A stretch of 64,000 nt of DNA from Aequorivita antarctica (GCF_007997155.1 NZ_VORT01000001.1:248001-312000), one strand, 5' to 3'. Numbered from the stretch's first letter, positions 52,997 to 61,572 are shown. The notes: generated from the sequence alone by a model not told the origin. Program-made: numbers and translations.

Positions 52997-54592
52997 TTAT
53001 TTTTTCTTTTTACTGTAAAATCTTTTGGTAAGCTGGGTGTAAAAACGATAGCTGTTTTCGTTTTCAAACTGCGACATTTCGCCTGATATATTGAACTGCC
53101 AACTTCTGGAAATTCGGTACAATAACGCCATACCATAGTAGTTTTGCTTGTATTTTGTGCTTTGGTTTTCGTAATCATAATCTGCCATTCGATAATAAAA
53201 GTCAGCGTTTAGTTTGTTTTTAACCAAATCCCTTGAATGCCGTACGGAAAATATATTGCTTTTTAAATATCTGGAGGTATTCATATTATAAGTTGCATTC
53301 AACCTGCCTCCCACAGCTGGGATTTTAGTTAAGGTAATATACCCATATATATTGTCCGATTTGTTTTGTTCACCTGTCTGAAACCTAGTGCTATAACTAG
53401 CTCCCATCCAAATAATCTTTACGGGCCGTACATTTAATCGGGCTCGTATCCCCTGCCTGGCTAAATCATCATCCAATATTCGTTCAATTTCAGATTGAAA
53501 AGTTTCATAATAAATAATCTGCTTTCTGGAATCGTAGGAAATCATAAGATTGGCTGCCTTACTAAAACGATATCTTGCGGACACATACAGATTGGTCAAT
53601 CGGGTTGCACTTCCGGTTTTGCTAAAAATATCCATTTCGGCAGAACCAAAAAGATTTAGGTTGCTGGCAATGGTACTGGAATGCTGAAAGAAAACATACC
53701 GTCTATCCGTTGCTCCCGCATTGGTCTGCTCCATTGCACCTAATGTGGTTGTGCCATAATAGTTGGACGTTTTACTTTCAATTCCAAAATAGCCACCATA
53801 CTGAAGCAAATCTGAATTAAAACCATAGTCGAAAAAATCTGGACGGAAACCGCCCACGGCGCCCACATAAAAGTTTCCAAAATATTTTTCTATTTGTAAA
53901 CCGTCATTCGCACCAAAAGTTGAGGCCTTTGAATTTATTTCTCTTCCAAGTGTAAGGGAAAGAGTAGGCGTGGCATCATATTTTGCATTCAGATTATAAA
54001 CATTAAAAATACTGGTCCTACCCAGATAATTTTCTGGAACCGATATGTTGTTCCGATAGGCGAGAAATGTTTCTATCGAAAATTTTCCATCGTTAATTTG
54101 ATCCGCATTTAGTGAAAATTTTCCCTGCATCCTATGGCGATCCTCCCTTAGGTTTGAAAAATTATTATAACTTGCCACAGAAATTCTTCCCCTGATATTT
54201 TCCGAATATATAGATTGTTTTTTTGGATAAGTACCCTTTTTCTGGATCACTTTGGTTGGAATGGTATCAGTTACATTGTTTTCGGAAATTATAGGAGGCT
54301 CCTTGGCAACGGTAATTTTATATACAACACTATCATCCGTTTTTACTTCACAATTGTTTATAATTGAACACACCACCGAGGTCGAGGATTTTTCTGTTAC
54401 CTGCAAGCAATTGGTACCGTTTATCTGAAGCATATCTCCAATTACAATCTTTTCGGTAGAATCAAATTTTACGTACGCGTTGTTTGAAGTAACAAATGAA
54501 ATTTTCCCGACCATAGTATCTTTATCATCCTGTGCAAATAGACAGGTTGTACTATAAAAAACTGATAGTATGATGTACAAAAATTGTTTCAT
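52997..54592 (-). CDS. Predicted outer-membrane beta-barrel protein, multiheme operon member
   Basis: 531 residues with a signal peptide (about 1-22, ending CLFAQ). An SH3-like N-terminal region (about 25-110, GDMLQINGTNCLQV) precedes about 380 residues of alternating polar/aromatic strands ending in FYTQLTKRFY, as expected for an outer-membrane barrel. No CxxCH motif and no TonB box are seen. ATG 54592 is chosen because the upstream extension lies before the signal peptide. It could be the porin sleeve for a cytochrome or an unrelated barrel. A porin role is inferred from neighbours only. Confidence 0.7.
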   Translation of the reverse strand: MKQFLYIILSVFYSTTCLFAQDDKDTMVGKISFVTSNNAYVKFDSTEKIVIGDMLQINGTNCLQVTEKSSTSVVCSIINNCEVKTDDSVVYKITVAKEPPIISENNVTDTIPTKVIQKKGTYPKKQSIYSENIRGRISVASYNNFSNLREDRHRMQGKFSLNADQINDGKFSIETFLAYRNNISVPENYLGRTSIFNVYNLNAKYDATPTLSLTLGREINSKASTFGANDGLQIEKYFGNFYVGAVGGFRPDFFDYGFNSDLLQYGGYFGIESKTSNYYGTTTLGAMEQTNAGATDRRYVFFQHSSTIASNLNLFGSAEMDIFSKTGSATRLTNLYVSARYRFSKAANLMISYDSRKQIIYYETFQSEIERILDDDLARQGIRARLNVRPVKIIWMGASYSTRFQTGEQNKSDNIYGYITLTKIPAVGGRLNATYNMNTSRYLKSNIFSVRHSRDLVKNKLNADFYYRMADYDYENQSTKYKQNYYGMALLYRISRSWQFNISGEMSQFENENSYRFYTQLTKRFYSKKKK

Positions 54593-54597
54593 AAAAA

Positions 54598-56259
54598 TTA
54601 ATCTGCTGACCCATCTGGATGACAGGAAAAACAAGCATTACTTTCATATACATAACCACCTACCCCATCGTGCTTATCTGCCATATCGCCTTGAGAATGA
54701 CATAGAAAACATGAAAAAGTGGAATAGTCACTTGGATTTGTATGGCAGTCCACACAACTGTTCCACTCGCCTTCGTGTTTTCCACTATATATAGGGAAAT
54801 ACATATTATCGTGATCAAAAGTGGCAGGCATCCACCCTGGATTGGTGGTGTGGCAAGTAGCACAGTCTGTCGGGAAATTTGCAGCTATGTGATTTGGATT
54901 GGTTGTTTGGTTATAATCGTCTTCATGACAAGCAAAACAGTCTGTTGGCGTATTGTTATAATTACCATTTATATGACAGGCGTTACAATCTTGAATATCA
55001 TGACCCAAAGTAAGTGGAAAGAAATCATGATTTAAGGTTGCTGGCGTCCACCCAGGATTGGTTGTATGACATGCAGCACAGTCTGTTGGAAAATTAGCAG
55101 CCTGATGGTTGGGATTGGTCGTTTGGTTATAGTCGACTTCATGACAAGCGAAACAGTCTGTTGGCGTATTGTTATAATTACCATTTATATGACAGGCGTT
55201 ACAATCTTGAATATCATGACCCAAAGTAAGTGGAAAGAAATCGTGATTTACTGTTGCTGGCACCCATCCAGGATTGGTGGTATGGCAAACAGCACAGTCT
55301 GTCGGGAAATTTGCCGCTATGTGATTTGGATTGCTGGTCTGATTATAATCGTTTTCATGACAAGCGAAACAGTCTGTTGGTGTATTGTTATAATTACCAT
55401 TTACATGACAGGCATTACAGTCTTGAATATCGTGACCCAAAGTAAGTGGAAAGAAATCGTGATTTATAGTTGCAGGCACCCATCCAGGATTGGTAGTATG
55501 GCATTCAATACAATCTGTTGAAAACCCTGCGTTGGTGTGATTGGGGTTTGTGGTTTGGGCGAAATCATCGTTATGGCATGAAAAACAATCTGCCGAAATA
55601 TCCGAAAAGTTTGTTACATCATGGCATTGGCTACAATCCTGAATGTCATGACCAAGGGTAAGAGGAAAAAAGTCGTGAATGATACCTGTTGAATCCCACC
55701 CTAAACCAAGTGGATTATGACATTCTATACAATCCTGAGAAAATCCAGAAAGGGAATGATTCGGGTTTTGGGTCGCCAAATAATCATTTCTATGGCATTC
55801 AATACATTCATTGCCAATAGGATTAAAAATTAAACTACTTTCGTTGCTATGGCATTCCACACAGCTTAAGTTGGAATGGGAACCAATAAGCGGAAATCCA
55901 TTTTCTTCGTGTATTTCTGGAATATTAAATACCAACCAATTTTCAGATGTATGGCAACGCACGCAATCATTGCCAACCGATTGGCTGTGTACATCGGTGT
56001 GACAGGAAATACAATCTGTTGGAGCTTCATTAAAAACCAAAGAAGTATGGCAGGATTTGCAATCGGTAAGCTGGTGGGTGCCCTCCAATTCAAAATCAGT
56101 AGTACTATGGTCAAATTTAATGGTCTGTAAATCTACCGTCCATCCTTCTGGGTTATGGCATTGGGCACAATCTATTTTTAAAGAATTTCCGTGAGGAGAC
56201 TGCCCCAGAATATGAGAGCAAATTAATAAGAAGCCAATTATGAATGACAGTCTTTGCAA
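54598..56259 (-). CDS. Secreted multiheme c-type cytochrome, 22 CxxCH motifs
   Basis: 553 residues beginning at a TTG (56259), with a signal peptide (about 1-19, ending SHILGQ). I count 22 CxxCH heme-binding motifs, from CAQCH near residue 31 to CFSCH near 545. Distal His residues lie in recurring GHD and NPNH motifs. Residues about 195-485 are built from a 72-residue unit repeated four times (three nearly identical; see repeat feature), each carrying three CxxCH. The gene overlaps the upstream multiheme gene by 22 bases. Heme is presumably attached by CcsBA. Its partners and redox substrate are unknown. Confidence 0.92.
   Translation of the reverse strand: MQRLSFIIGFLLICSHILGQSPHGNSLKIDCAQCHNPEGWTVDLQTIKFDHSTTDFELEGTHQLTDCKSCHTSLVFNEAPTDCISCHTDVHSQSVGNDCVRCHTSENWLVFNIPEIHEENGFPLIGSHSNLSCVECHSNESSLIFNPIGNECIECHRNDYLATQNPNHSLSGFSQDCIECHNPLGLGWDSTGIIHDFFPLTLGHDIQDCSQCHDVTNFSDISADCFSCHNDDFAQTTNPNHTNAGFSTDCIECHTTNPGWVPATINHDFFPLTLGHDIQDCNACHVNGNYNNTPTDCFACHENDYNQTSNPNHIAANFPTDCAVCHTTNPGWVPATVNHDFFPLTLGHDIQDCNACHINGNYNNTPTDCFACHEVDYNQTTNPNHQAANFPTDCAACHTTNPGWTPATLNHDFFPLTLGHDIQDCNACHINGNYNNTPTDCFACHEDDYNQTTNPNHIAANFPTDCATCHTTNPGWMPATFDHDNMYFPIYSGKHEGEWNSCVDCHTNPSDYSTFSCFLCHSQGDMADKHDGVGGYVYESNACFSCHPDGSAD
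54842..55690 (-). repeat. 216-bp tandem repeat array inside the 22-heme cytochrome gene
   Basis: Identical blocks recur at a 216-base period: AGTCTGTTGG begins at 54939, 55155 and 55371, and a diverged fourth copy follows at 55587. Each unit encodes 72 residues (about three CxxCH). Three copies are close to identical, so the array expanded recently. The start and end of the array are approximate. Confidence 0.85.
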
Positions 56260-58073
56260 TCCAGTTTATTTAGTTTATATATAACGACAGGTACTCCCTT
56301 TTCATTGTTTACCTCATGACATACCTTACAATCTACTTCTTCATGTTTTCCAGTTAGTGGAAAACGTGTTTTACCATGATCAAATTTTTCAGGAAACCAG
56401 CTAGTTGTTACATGGCATCTAGAGCATTCTGTGATCCCGTTTATCGCAAAAGTTTCGCCATGAATATTTTCATGACAAGAAGCACAATTTGTCTCTAAGG
56501 TACTAAATTTCTGAGATATAACTTCGTTTTTAGAAGAAATTTCGAAGTGACATTTTCGGCAGGATACCTCATTGTGTTTCCCGGTTAAAGGCCAATCAGT
56601 TTTAGTATGATCAAAGTTTATTAAATCCCATGATTCAGTGCCATGGCAGGAAGCACAATCATTTTTGGGCATATACTTTTCATTCAAATATCCTTTGTGG
56701 ATATTGGTGTGGCAGTCAATACATTTATTGCCTAAATTCGCAAAAGTCCATCGATCCTTGACTTCATCTACATGGCAGGCAAAGCAGGGAGTGGCAATAT
56801 GCGCTCCTTCCAATGGGAAACCCGATTTTTGATGATCCGAAATGGTAAAAGAGGTATGTTCGAAGCTTTTCTCTATGGAGTGGCATTCCTTGCAATCTGG
56901 GGAAATACCATTTTCGGCAAAATCCCCCATGTGATAATCCTCATGGCAGTTTTTACATTCTGAAAAATCTATAGGTGTCGAAAAACGATCCACATGGCAT
57001 TTTCTGCAATCCACTTCGGTGTGCATGCCTTCTAAGGGATAGTCGGTAATGGAATGGTCAAAGAAATCCATTTTTTTAAGGGACACAAAACTTTCTTCTT
57101 TATGACATTTGGCACAATCTTGTCCGTATTTATTTTCATGTGGATCCTTATGGCATTCAACACAGTTGTTTTCATCGGTAGCAATTTTATCCTGAAATAC
57201 TTGGGTTGGGCTGCTTGTTTTTGTGTGACAGCTATAACAATCAACCGTTCTGTGCTTTCCGTTTAAATTGAATCCGGTTCTGCTATGATTAAAATTGCCC
57301 TTGCCAACAAAAGTTGAAAACGAACTCTCCGTATGGCATTGAGCGCAATTCCCCGGAAGTTGGTTGTTGTGTGGATCTTTATGGCAGGCCTTACAGTCCT
57401 CAAAAGCGAGACCCGTAAACTGCTGAAATTCTTTCCCGTTTTTAATGGTTGTTTTGTGACACTCCTTACAATCAACCGTGGTGTGCTTGCCGCGTAGTTT
57501 GAATTTTGCTTGATCGTGATCAAACTTTTTTACAGGGGCAAAGGCTTCCATACTGTGACATTGCAAGCAATCGTTGGGAAGGCCGCCTTGGTGAAAATCT
57601 TCATGACACGATAAACATTTGTTGTCCAGTCCCAAATAAGTGTCTTTACGCTTCCTAATCTTCGAATCAGAAATATTTTCTGGGGAATGGCATTCACGGC
57701 AATCCACTTTTTTGTGCGCCCCTTCAAGCTCATAACCAGTTTGATCATGATTGAAGGTTTTAGTATCAAACCGAATCATTTCAAAATTACGCCCGTGATG
57801 CTCACTGTGGCATTTCACGCAATCTTGGCTTTCCACTTTTGAATTTGCATGAAAACCCTTTTTTTGGTTCATCAGGCTTTTGATTTCGGTATGGCAATCC
57901 AAACATTTTTGATCGGTAACTTTGTCGCCAAGTTCATGGCATTGCGTGCAATTGCCCATTCCCTCCATCTTTGAGTGGGCTGTGGATAAATCACCAGGGG
58001 ATATCTGTGATAGTCCAACCGAACAAACAAGAAGTGTAATTAAAGAGATTATATGTTTTGAAATTATTTTCAC
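56238..58073 (-). CDS. Secreted multiheme c-type cytochrome, 23 CxxCH motifs
   Basis: 611 residues with a signal peptide (about 1-22, ending VGLSQ). I count 23 CxxCH motifs from CTQCH near residue 42 to CKDCH at the C-terminus. They alternate with FDH/NHD segments and LxGKHxxVDC blocks in a loose repeat, typical of long-chain multiheme proteins of the cytochrome c3/tetraheme-like families. Unlike its neighbour, the units are diverged. The gene follows the flavo-Fe-S oxidoreductase by 8 bases and overlaps the next gene by 22 bases. Periplasmic or surface electron transfer is expected. Confidence 0.93.
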   Translation of the reverse strand: MKIISKHIISLITLLVCSVGLSQISPGDLSTAHSKMEGMGNCTQCHELGDKVTDQKCLDCHTEIKSLMNQKKGFHANSKVESQDCVKCHSEHHGRNFEMIRFDTKTFNHDQTGYELEGAHKKVDCRECHSPENISDSKIRKRKDTYLGLDNKCLSCHEDFHQGGLPNDCLQCHSMEAFAPVKKFDHDQAKFKLRGKHTTVDCKECHKTTIKNGKEFQQFTGLAFEDCKACHKDPHNNQLPGNCAQCHTESSFSTFVGKGNFNHSRTGFNLNGKHRTVDCYSCHTKTSSPTQVFQDKIATDENNCVECHKDPHENKYGQDCAKCHKEESFVSLKKMDFFDHSITDYPLEGMHTEVDCRKCHVDRFSTPIDFSECKNCHEDYHMGDFAENGISPDCKECHSIEKSFEHTSFTISDHQKSGFPLEGAHIATPCFACHVDEVKDRWTFANLGNKCIDCHTNIHKGYLNEKYMPKNDCASCHGTESWDLINFDHTKTDWPLTGKHNEVSCRKCHFEISSKNEVISQKFSTLETNCASCHENIHGETFAINGITECSRCHVTTSWFPEKFDHGKTRFPLTGKHEEVDCKVCHEVNNEKGVPVVIYKLNKLDCKDCHS

Positions 58074-58081
58074 CCAAAAGT

Positions 58082-59428
58082 TTAATATTTCTTTAAAATG
58101 TAACCAAAACGCGTGGTGATTTTCACCCCTGCTTTGTCTAAAAAGTGTGTTGGAAGCTCTCCCCCAGCAAAAATATAAACCAAATCGTTTTCTACTTGTT
58201 GGGTAGTGTCATCTTTCAATTTTAAAAGTACGTCCTTTTCGTTAATACTCACCACATTAGACTCAAAAATAATATCTATGGAATTAGCTTCTTCGGCTTT
58301 TAGGATATTATCTTTATTCTTGGGTTTTAATCGTGAAAATTTATCGTTCCTGTAAGATAAAACCACTTCGTTTTCATCGCTCAACAACAAGGCAGATTCT
58401 ATTGCTGAATCGCCACCACCAACAACCATAATCTTTTTTCCTGTGATGGTTTCAGGTTCAAGCAAACGGTATGCGACTTTTTGCGTGTCCTCTCCGGGCA
58501 CACCAAGTTTTCTTGGACTTCCTCGACGCCCAATTGATAATAGAACATGGTTGGCTACATATTCCCTACCTGTATTGGTTAAAATTTTAAAGGTTTCGTC
58601 TTTTTGTGGAATTATATTTTCAACCTTGGTGTTTTCAATTATTTCCAGATTATGTTCCTGGATTACCTTTTTCCAAAGTGCCAATAATTCGTCTTTGGAG
58701 GTGTTAAACAATTTCACCTTTCCGTACAAGGGAAGATTCATGGGAGAGGTCATTACAATTTTTGAACGGGGGAAAGTGAATACCGTCCCACCCAAAGAAT
58801 CCTGTTCTAATGTAAGTGAGGAAAGTCCAGCTTTTTTTGCTGCCAACGATGCGGAAATCCCTGCTGGGCCCGCTCCTACAATAACGATATCCAAGCAGCC
58901 ATTTTTCTTTATTTTTTTGCTTTTCACAACACTGTCTATGGCCTGCTGACCTTGTTCGACACTATTTTTGATAAGGCCCATACCCCCCAATTCTCCGGCA
59001 ATATAAATACCTTTTATATTGGTTTCGAAGTTTTGGTTTACGTGTGGCAGATCGACTCCTCGCTTTTCAGTACCAATTCGCAAGGAAATGGCTTCAACGG
59101 GGCAGGCGTGAAAACACGATCCATGTCCAACGCAGTTGGAGGCATTTATCACCGTGGCCTTGCCGTCTATAATACCCAAAATATCCTTTTCTGGACATGC
59201 GGAGACACATGCACCACTACCTATACAAACGTTGGGGTCAATATATGGATGCAATGAAACTGGCTCATGAAGACCTTCTTCTTTGGCAATTTCAACTTTT
59301 TGGAATGTTTTTTTGGAAGCCTTGTTTTTTTTCCGGAGATAAAAGAATATAATCCCTGCGCAAAGTAAAAATACAGTGCCGTAAATGATCGTTTCCTCAA
59401 GTAGTATCTCATCCATCAAAATATCCAT
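58082..59428 (-). CDS. Membrane-anchored FAD/NAD(P)H oxidoreductase with atypical ferredoxin domain
   Basis: 448 residues. A single helix (about 13-31) is followed by a two-motif ferredoxin segment (68-109) and a TrxR-like flavoprotein (about 172-448) with FAD motif GAGPAGISAS and NAD(P)H motif GGGDSAIESA. Both iron-sulfur motifs lack the second cysteine: C68-S71-C74-C78 and C99-H102-C105-C109. The TrxR catalytic CxxC before the NAD(P)H motif is also absent (YRLLEPETITGKK), so it cannot reduce thioredoxin that way. It overlaps the diheme-b gene by 13 bases. I infer NAD(P)H to FAD to Fe-S to membrane heme. Confidence 0.85.
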   Translation of the reverse strand: MDILMDEILLEETIIYGTVFLLCAGIIFFYLRKKNKASKKTFQKVEIAKEEGLHEPVSLHPYIDPNVCIGSGACVSACPEKDILGIIDGKATVINASNCVGHGSCFHACPVEAISLRIGTEKRGVDLPHVNQNFETNIKGIYIAGELGGMGLIKNSVEQGQQAIDSVVKSKKIKKNGCLDIVIVGAGPAGISASLAAKKAGLSSLTLEQDSLGGTVFTFPRSKIVMTSPMNLPLYGKVKLFNTSKDELLALWKKVIQEHNLEIIENTKVENIIPQKDETFKILTNTGREYVANHVLLSIGRRGSPRKLGVPGEDTQKVAYRLLEPETITGKKIMVVGGGDSAIESALLLSDENEVVLSYRNDKFSRLKPKNKDNILKAEEANSIDIIFESNVVSINEKDVLLKLKDDTTQQVENDLVYIFAGGELPTHFLDKAGVKITTRFGYILKKY

Positions 59429-60240
59429 TTATACCCGAAGGTGAATGCCACAACTACGTGAATTATCACAATAACAAGCATTATTAATGCAAAAGGCATA
59501 TGGATTACGTGCCAGTATTCAAACCACTTTTTCATGGTCTCCAAACGGGCAATCTTCCGTGAAAGAGATCGTTCTTCCCTCACTTTATTTATAATGGAAT
59601 GGCGTTCCTCAGTAGATACATTATTTTCTTTCAGAACATTTTTTAGTGTACCCACAGAAGGTTTTTTCGAAACTTTTTCAGCGCTTGTAAAATTTAGGAA
59701 CAATTGTATAGTTTGTGGATTGAGGCTGTATTTTTCCTCCAGAACTTTGGTAATATCGGATTTCATATTTTGAACTTCGTTGAGGCTTAATGCCCTACCC
59801 TCGATGGTTCGAGGAATTTGAATATATATAAACCGCCCAATTACTCCACTGGCAACCACCGCAACCATACTCCAAAAAGCAATCGATACTATTCCCCCAA
59901 ACTTGAATGTGGTATGAAACAAAACCAAAATAGGCCCAAGAGTACAAAGAAAAATATGGAATTCTAAAAGATATTTTAACCGCACCCATTTTCCCAATAT
60001 GTTGTATCGTTTGTGCAAAATATATATAGAAACCCCAAATAATATTAAGAAGGTGCCAATAACCCCCAAGCCCTGACCATAGAGACCACTTGCTTTAAAC
60101 CAGTTGTATCGTGGATGATAAAAACGTTCTTCTAAGGGAGTCGTGTAATAACTGTAGCCAGTATAAGCCAGATAAATTGTTACAAGCACAACTATAGATA
60201 CCATGATACCTATATATGCCATGTGGACAGATTTTTTCAA
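59416..60240 (-). CDS. Diheme b-type-like membrane protein of the multiheme operon
   Basis: 274 residues with about five helices (8-27, 55-76, 90-112, 117-135, 244-266). Two helices carry histidine pairs spaced 14 apart: H95 and H109 (HIFLCTLGPILVLFH), and H247 and H261 (HMPFALIMLVIVIIH). HX13H in paired helices is the bis-His pattern of two stacked b hemes in ferric-reductase/NOX-like and bc-type proteins. A charged cytoplasmic stretch lies between (140-240). It is the first gene of the operon. The heme assignment is by pattern, not homology I can prove. Confidence 0.75.
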   Translation of the reverse strand: MKKSVHMAYIGIMVSIVVLVTIYLAYTGYSYYTTPLEERFYHPRYNWFKASGLYGQGLGVIGTFLILFGVSIYILHKRYNILGKWVRLKYLLEFHIFLCTLGPILVLFHTTFKFGGIVSIAFWSMVAVVASGVIGRFIYIQIPRTIEGRALSLNEVQNMKSDITKVLEEKYSLNPQTIQLFLNFTSAEKVSKKPSVGTLKNVLKENNVSTEERHSIINKVREERSLSRKIARLETMKKWFEYWHVIHMPFALIMLVIVIIHVVVAFTFGYKWIF

Positions 60241-60509
60241 GTTGTTTAGTATTAGGATTTAAGAAACAGTATAAATTAAGTGAAAAATAATTAACCTTCT
60301 TATAACCAATAACGAATAATTACTAACAATCATATTCCATCTTAAAATTACTGATTTGGGTTATACTGTTTTATAAGAATTGTCTATAAAAATGAACCTA
60401 CCCCAAGCACATTTTATAAACGAAAATCATGAATTGATTTAATTGAAAATGGAGTAAGCTCAATCAATTCTAGAGTAAGTTTAATTACATCGCAATGGGC
60501 TTTAAAACC
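60241..60509. other. Intergenic region between AraC-type and multiheme operons
   Basis: A 269-base AT-rich gap that should hold the promoter of the multiheme operon. I see no full TAnnTTTG match and no clear palindrome. Confidence 0.45.
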
Positions 60510-61400
60510 TTAAGTATTCAACCCCATTAAAAATTTCTTAGGCGTAGTGCCAAATCTTTTTTTAAATGCAGCAATAAAATGGCTTGAAGTGCTATATCCT
60601 ACTTTCAATCCCACCTCGTTAACATTGTGTGAGCCTGTCGCGAGGAGTTGGCGAGCCACCTCCATTTTATAGTCAAACAGAAAACTGAACACCGAGTCGC
60701 CGTAAACTTGTTTGAAACCTTCCTTTAATCGGTTTATCGGTAAGTTTATTTCATCTGCTAACTCCTGTAAAGTTGGCGGTTCTGCCATTCTTGCAATCAT
60801 AATCTGCTTCGCCTTTTTTATTTTTGAAACATTATCTTCATCTGCTAAAAATGGACATTGTTCTACATCTGCATCTGCGGGTCTGTTGAAGTATAGGCTC
60901 AATAACTCGTATGCCTTCGCCTTAAAATAGAGCGGTTTTATAGTTGGATGCAGGTTATAATTCATCAATTGGTTCAATACAATTGCCATAGAAGGTGAAA
61001 TGTGTGCGTCCTTGTAATATTTTCGGTCTTTGTTTTCGTCGCTCAAAAAAGTGATATAATTCGCTTCAGTTGAAAAAAGACCGTGGAATTTATTAATAGG
61101 AAGCAATACTGAAAGAACCCAAGAATGGCGGTCTAGTGATAGATCCAATGGCAAATCTCGCTGCGGATTATAGAGTAACAATGAATTTCCTTCCTGAATG
61201 GGCAGTTTATAATTCCCTTCATTAAAAACAAAGGAAGCGGATCCTTTTATACAGAAATGAAATTGAATGAAATTGGAGCTTACTTCGCGCTTAAAAGTTT
61301 GATTTTCATCAGTTTCGTTATTGAATTTCAAAATGAAAAACCCTGGTTCAATTATAGTTTCTTCGTAGAAACTTTGAGCGACATTTTTGTGAGAATCCAT
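60510..61400 (-). CDS. AraC-family transcriptional regulator
   Basis: 296 residues: an N-terminal cupin-like sensing domain (about 1-180) and a C-terminal double helix-turn-helix (about 200-290; LQELADEINLPINRLKEGFK and VNEVGLKVGYSTSSHFIAAF, ending GTTPKKF). Siderophore-responsive AraC regulators such as PchR share this plan, and a Fur-like palindrome lies just upstream of its ATG. This hints at iron control, but the effector is unknown. It is divergent from hemA. Confidence 0.88.
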   Translation of the reverse strand: MDSHKNVAQSFYEETIIEPGFFILKFNNETDENQTFKREVSSNFIQFHFCIKGSASFVFNEGNYKLPIQEGNSLLLYNPQRDLPLDLSLDRHSWVLSVLLPINKFHGLFSTEANYITFLSDENKDRKYYKDAHISPSMAIVLNQLMNYNLHPTIKPLYFKAKAYELLSLYFNRPADADVEQCPFLADEDNVSKIKKAKQIMIARMAEPPTLQELADEINLPINRLKEGFKQVYGDSVFSFLFDYKMEVARQLLATGSHNVNEVGLKVGYSTSSHFIAAFKKRFGTTPKKFLMGLNT

Positions 61401-61415
61401 AGTATATTTAAAATG

Positions 61416-61444
61416 ATTTTATTTAGAATAGTTCTAAATAAAAT
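61416..61444 (-). promoter_or_regulatory. Perfect 13-3-13 palindrome, Fur-like operator candidate
   Basis: ATTTTATTTAGAA and TTCTAAATAAAAT flank TAG with no mismatch. It lies 16-44 bases upstream of the AraC ATG and about 130 bases from the predicted hemA promoter. The inner ATTTAGAATAGTTCTAAAT fits the 9-1-9 geometry of Fur/PerR boxes. Confidence 0.6.
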
Positions 61445-61572
61445 TATATTAATCTTGTTTGGAAACCGCGAATTTAGGGGTTAAAGTATGATAAATGTCA
61501 TATTTAGTCCATTTTTAACACACATCGACACAAAAGATACCGCTGGCGTTACTTTTTAAAAAACAATGCACT

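Noticed and set aside
52987-53178. 64-residue extension of the OB-fold lipoprotein
   Set aside because: It precedes the lipoprotein signal and overlaps the barrel gene; the signal peptide begins at 52986.
54742-55521. Long plus-strand ORFs opposite the 22-heme cytochrome
   Set aside because: They are made only by the codon bias of the repeat array on the other strand; no start signals or family features.
54842-55690. Regular spaced repeats that might suggest a CRISPR array
   Set aside because: The period is 216 bases and the repeats are in-frame with the 72-residue triheme module of a cytochrome; no short palindromic repeats with unique spacers exist.
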